Shown: piece by piece, positions 16,185 to 17,146 of the stretch
Layout of the letters: the number at the start of each line of letters is the position of its first letter
Position numbering within the stretch: position 1 is the stretch's first letter
Assembly: GCA_964614855.1 (NCBI GenBank)
Contig: CAZTMX010000047.1
Span: 1 to 17,146 of the forward strand
Length of the DNA stretch: 17,146 nucleotides
Source of the DNA: CAWJHE01 sp964614855
GTDB taxonomy: Bacteria > Chloroflexota > Anaerolineae > Anaerolineales > UBA4823
Direction of reading: 5' to 3'
The notes under the pieces: model-generated
Seen by the model: only the letters and a program-made list of their open reading frames with translations
What the model was told of the DNA's origin: nothing
Databases searched by the model: none
Made by a program: the position numbers and the translations under genes

Positions 16185-16793
16185 TCATAGGCTACTTTCA
16201 TCAGCTCTGGACCGCAACCATTTCCAATCGATATAAAAAAGACCGCTGATTAGTAGGAAAGGAAGAACGAACAGGGACAGTAAATTGGCAGCGTCTTGAA
16301 TATCATGCACAAAAAACAGGCTAAAACCAACACCGAAAATCAGGAAAGCCCAAAAACCAACCAGCGGACGCTTCCATGCAAATAACAGAATCACGATCAA
16401 GATGATCGATGGGATATTGTGCATGATGAACCCACCCAGCATTTCCAGCCAGGAAGCACTTCCATCGAAGACATCCAGCGAGAACAGGGTGAGAAAGAAA
16501 ATAATCATGATGGAAGCAACACGCGGCGCCCAGCGGATGATTTTTGCCAACCTGGGATTGACCTGGCCTGTGCTTTTGTGTTCCCGCCAGGCAGTGATCA
16601 GAATATAGATCGCCCCAAAGACCAACACAAGCGGGATGGAGACAATTAGCGCATTGACCAGGATCATCCAAATATCCCTGCCGGCCATGTCTTCTTGAAT
16701 TTGTAAGTAAATGAACCCACTGATCGAAATCAAATACATGAAGATCAAAACAATTGCCAGCTTGCGGTTGGATTGGGTGTCGTGATTATACAT
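16185..16793 (-). CDS. Six-helix integral membrane protein of unknown function
   Basis: A 202-residue, highly hydrophobic protein that I do not recognise. Six transmembrane segments can be seen at about 12-32, 41-69, 92-109, 117-140, 142-162 and 167-190, with short polar loops; the N-terminal tail (MYNHDTQSNRK) and the TM2-TM3 loop (REHKSTGQVNPRLAKIIR) are positively charged and so probably cytoplasmic. No catalytic or metal-binding motif is evident; His125 and His163 are isolated. The start is supported by a strong Shine-Dalgarno, GAGGAGA, 4 bases before ATG. The gene converges on the methyltransferase gene, with 17 bases between the stops, so it is not part of that operon. It may belong to the small DUF membrane proteins common in environmental genomes, but that is a guess. 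Confidence 0.8.
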   Translation of the reverse strand: MYNHDTQSNRKLAIVLIFMYLISISGFIYLQIQEDMAGRDIWMILVNALIVSIPLVLVFGAIYILITAWREHKSTGQVNPRLAKIIRWAPRVASIMIIFFLTLFSLDVFDGSASWLEMLGGFIMHNIPSIILIVILLFAWKRPLVGFWAFLIFGVGFSLFFVHDIQDAANLLSLFVLPFLLISGLFYIDWKWLRSRADESSL

Positions 16794-16797
16794 CGTA

Positions 16798-16804
16798 TCT
16801 CCTC
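16798..16804 (-). promoter_or_regulatory. Shine-Dalgarno of the membrane protein gene
   Basis: Read on the minus strand, GAGGAGA lies 4 bases before the ATG at 16793. It is the strongest ribosome binding site in the right part of the window and supports both the strand and the start. Confidence 0.75.
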
Positions 16805-16916
16805 ATGAAAAAGCTGCTTGGAGCCGGTATAAACATGTCTGATACCTATTATGATACTCTATTCTTGGGAAAGAAAACCTTAAGATCTAAACCATAGATT
16901 GGCAAGTTGAACCCGC
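16805..16916. other. Upstream region of the membrane protein gene
   Basis: About 110 AT-rich bases without an ORF lie between the membrane protein gene and the tandem array. They should contain that gene's promoter on the minus strand; a CATAAT hexamer can be seen but lacks a good -35. Nothing else is visible. Confidence 0.4.
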
Positions 16917-17146
16917 AACCAAGCAATCCATTGCTCCCAGCTTTTCTCAGTGTTCTCTGTGTCTCCGTGGTGAAAAAATCCTAGGAAACACAAACCAAAC
17001 CTCTCATTGCTTCCTGCTTTTCTCAGTGTTCTCTGTGTCTCCGTGGTGAAAAAATCCTAGGAAACACAAACCAAACCTCTCATTGCTTCCTGCTTTTCTC
17101 AGTGTTCTCTGTGTCTCCGTGGTGAAAAAATCCTAGGAAACACAAA
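16917..17146. repeat. 76-bp tandem repeat array running off the window
   Basis: Three units of 76 bases begin at 16917, 16993 and 17069. The second and third (16993-17068 and 17069-17144) are identical; the first has diverged in its first 25 bases. Each unit contains ttctcagtgttctctg then tgtctccgtggtg, an A-run and CCTAGG. The 28-base core matches the right arm of the inverted repeat at 8276-8303 with 3 differences. There are no unique spacers, so it is not a CRISPR. The window ends two bases into a possible fourth copy. Confidence 0.92.

Noticed and set aside
16917..17146. Possible CRISPR array
   Set aside because: The whole 76-base unit repeats, including what would be the spacers, and no cas gene is near.

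Overview
The window holds the downstream part of a Wood-Ljungdahl (reductive acetyl-CoA) operon, followed by a cell-surface glycan locus and a repeat-rich right edge. Positions 1-10819 read left to right as cooS/acsA (5' end cut by the window edge), acsB, acsD, acsC, acsV (corrinoid activator), acsE and a metV-metF fusion. All are on the plus strand with gaps of 12-134 bases, and most have clear Shine-Dalgarno sequences. Together they encode the CO dehydrogenase/acetyl-CoA synthase, both subunits of the corrinoid iron-sulfur protein (CFeSP), the ATP-dependent reductive activator of that corrinoid, the methyltransferase that loads it from methyl-tetrahydrofolate, and the reductase that makes methyl-tetrahydrofolate. 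The cofactor ligands and catalytic residues I could check against the Moorella/Carboxydothermus proteins are present, so the operon looks functional.

Positions 11100-16167 carry three plus-strand genes for surface polysaccharide modification: a 1021-residue protein joining a methyltransferase, a coiled coil, a GT2 glycosyltransferase and a WsaF-like GT4 glycosyltransferase; a second GT4-type glycosyltransferase; and a separate, visibly AT-richer SAM methyltransferase. A minus-strand gene for a six-helix membrane protein of unknown function converges on them (16185-16793). The last ~230 bases are a 76-bp tandem repeat running off the window.

The organism is an anaerobe with a bacterial-type acetyl-CoA pathway: AcsB has the long bacterial N-terminal domain, and the CFeSP and AcsV are of bacterial type. 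Moderate GC in the operon, the fused MetV-MetF and the interspersed 'ccacggagacacggag' repeats would fit an Anaerolineae-type Chloroflexota genome, but that assignment is an inference from memory. No RNA gene, CRISPR array or transposase was found.

The most notable features are departures from textbook proteins: a glycine-rich insertion in AcsB, a ~48-residue insertion near the AcsE C-terminus, a hairpin-encoded linker in AcsV, the MetV-MetF fusion and the methyltransferase-GT2-GT4 fusion. One repeat family also occurs both as a long inverted repeat inside the operon and as a tandem array at the right edge. I did not find a clearly new type of biological system.
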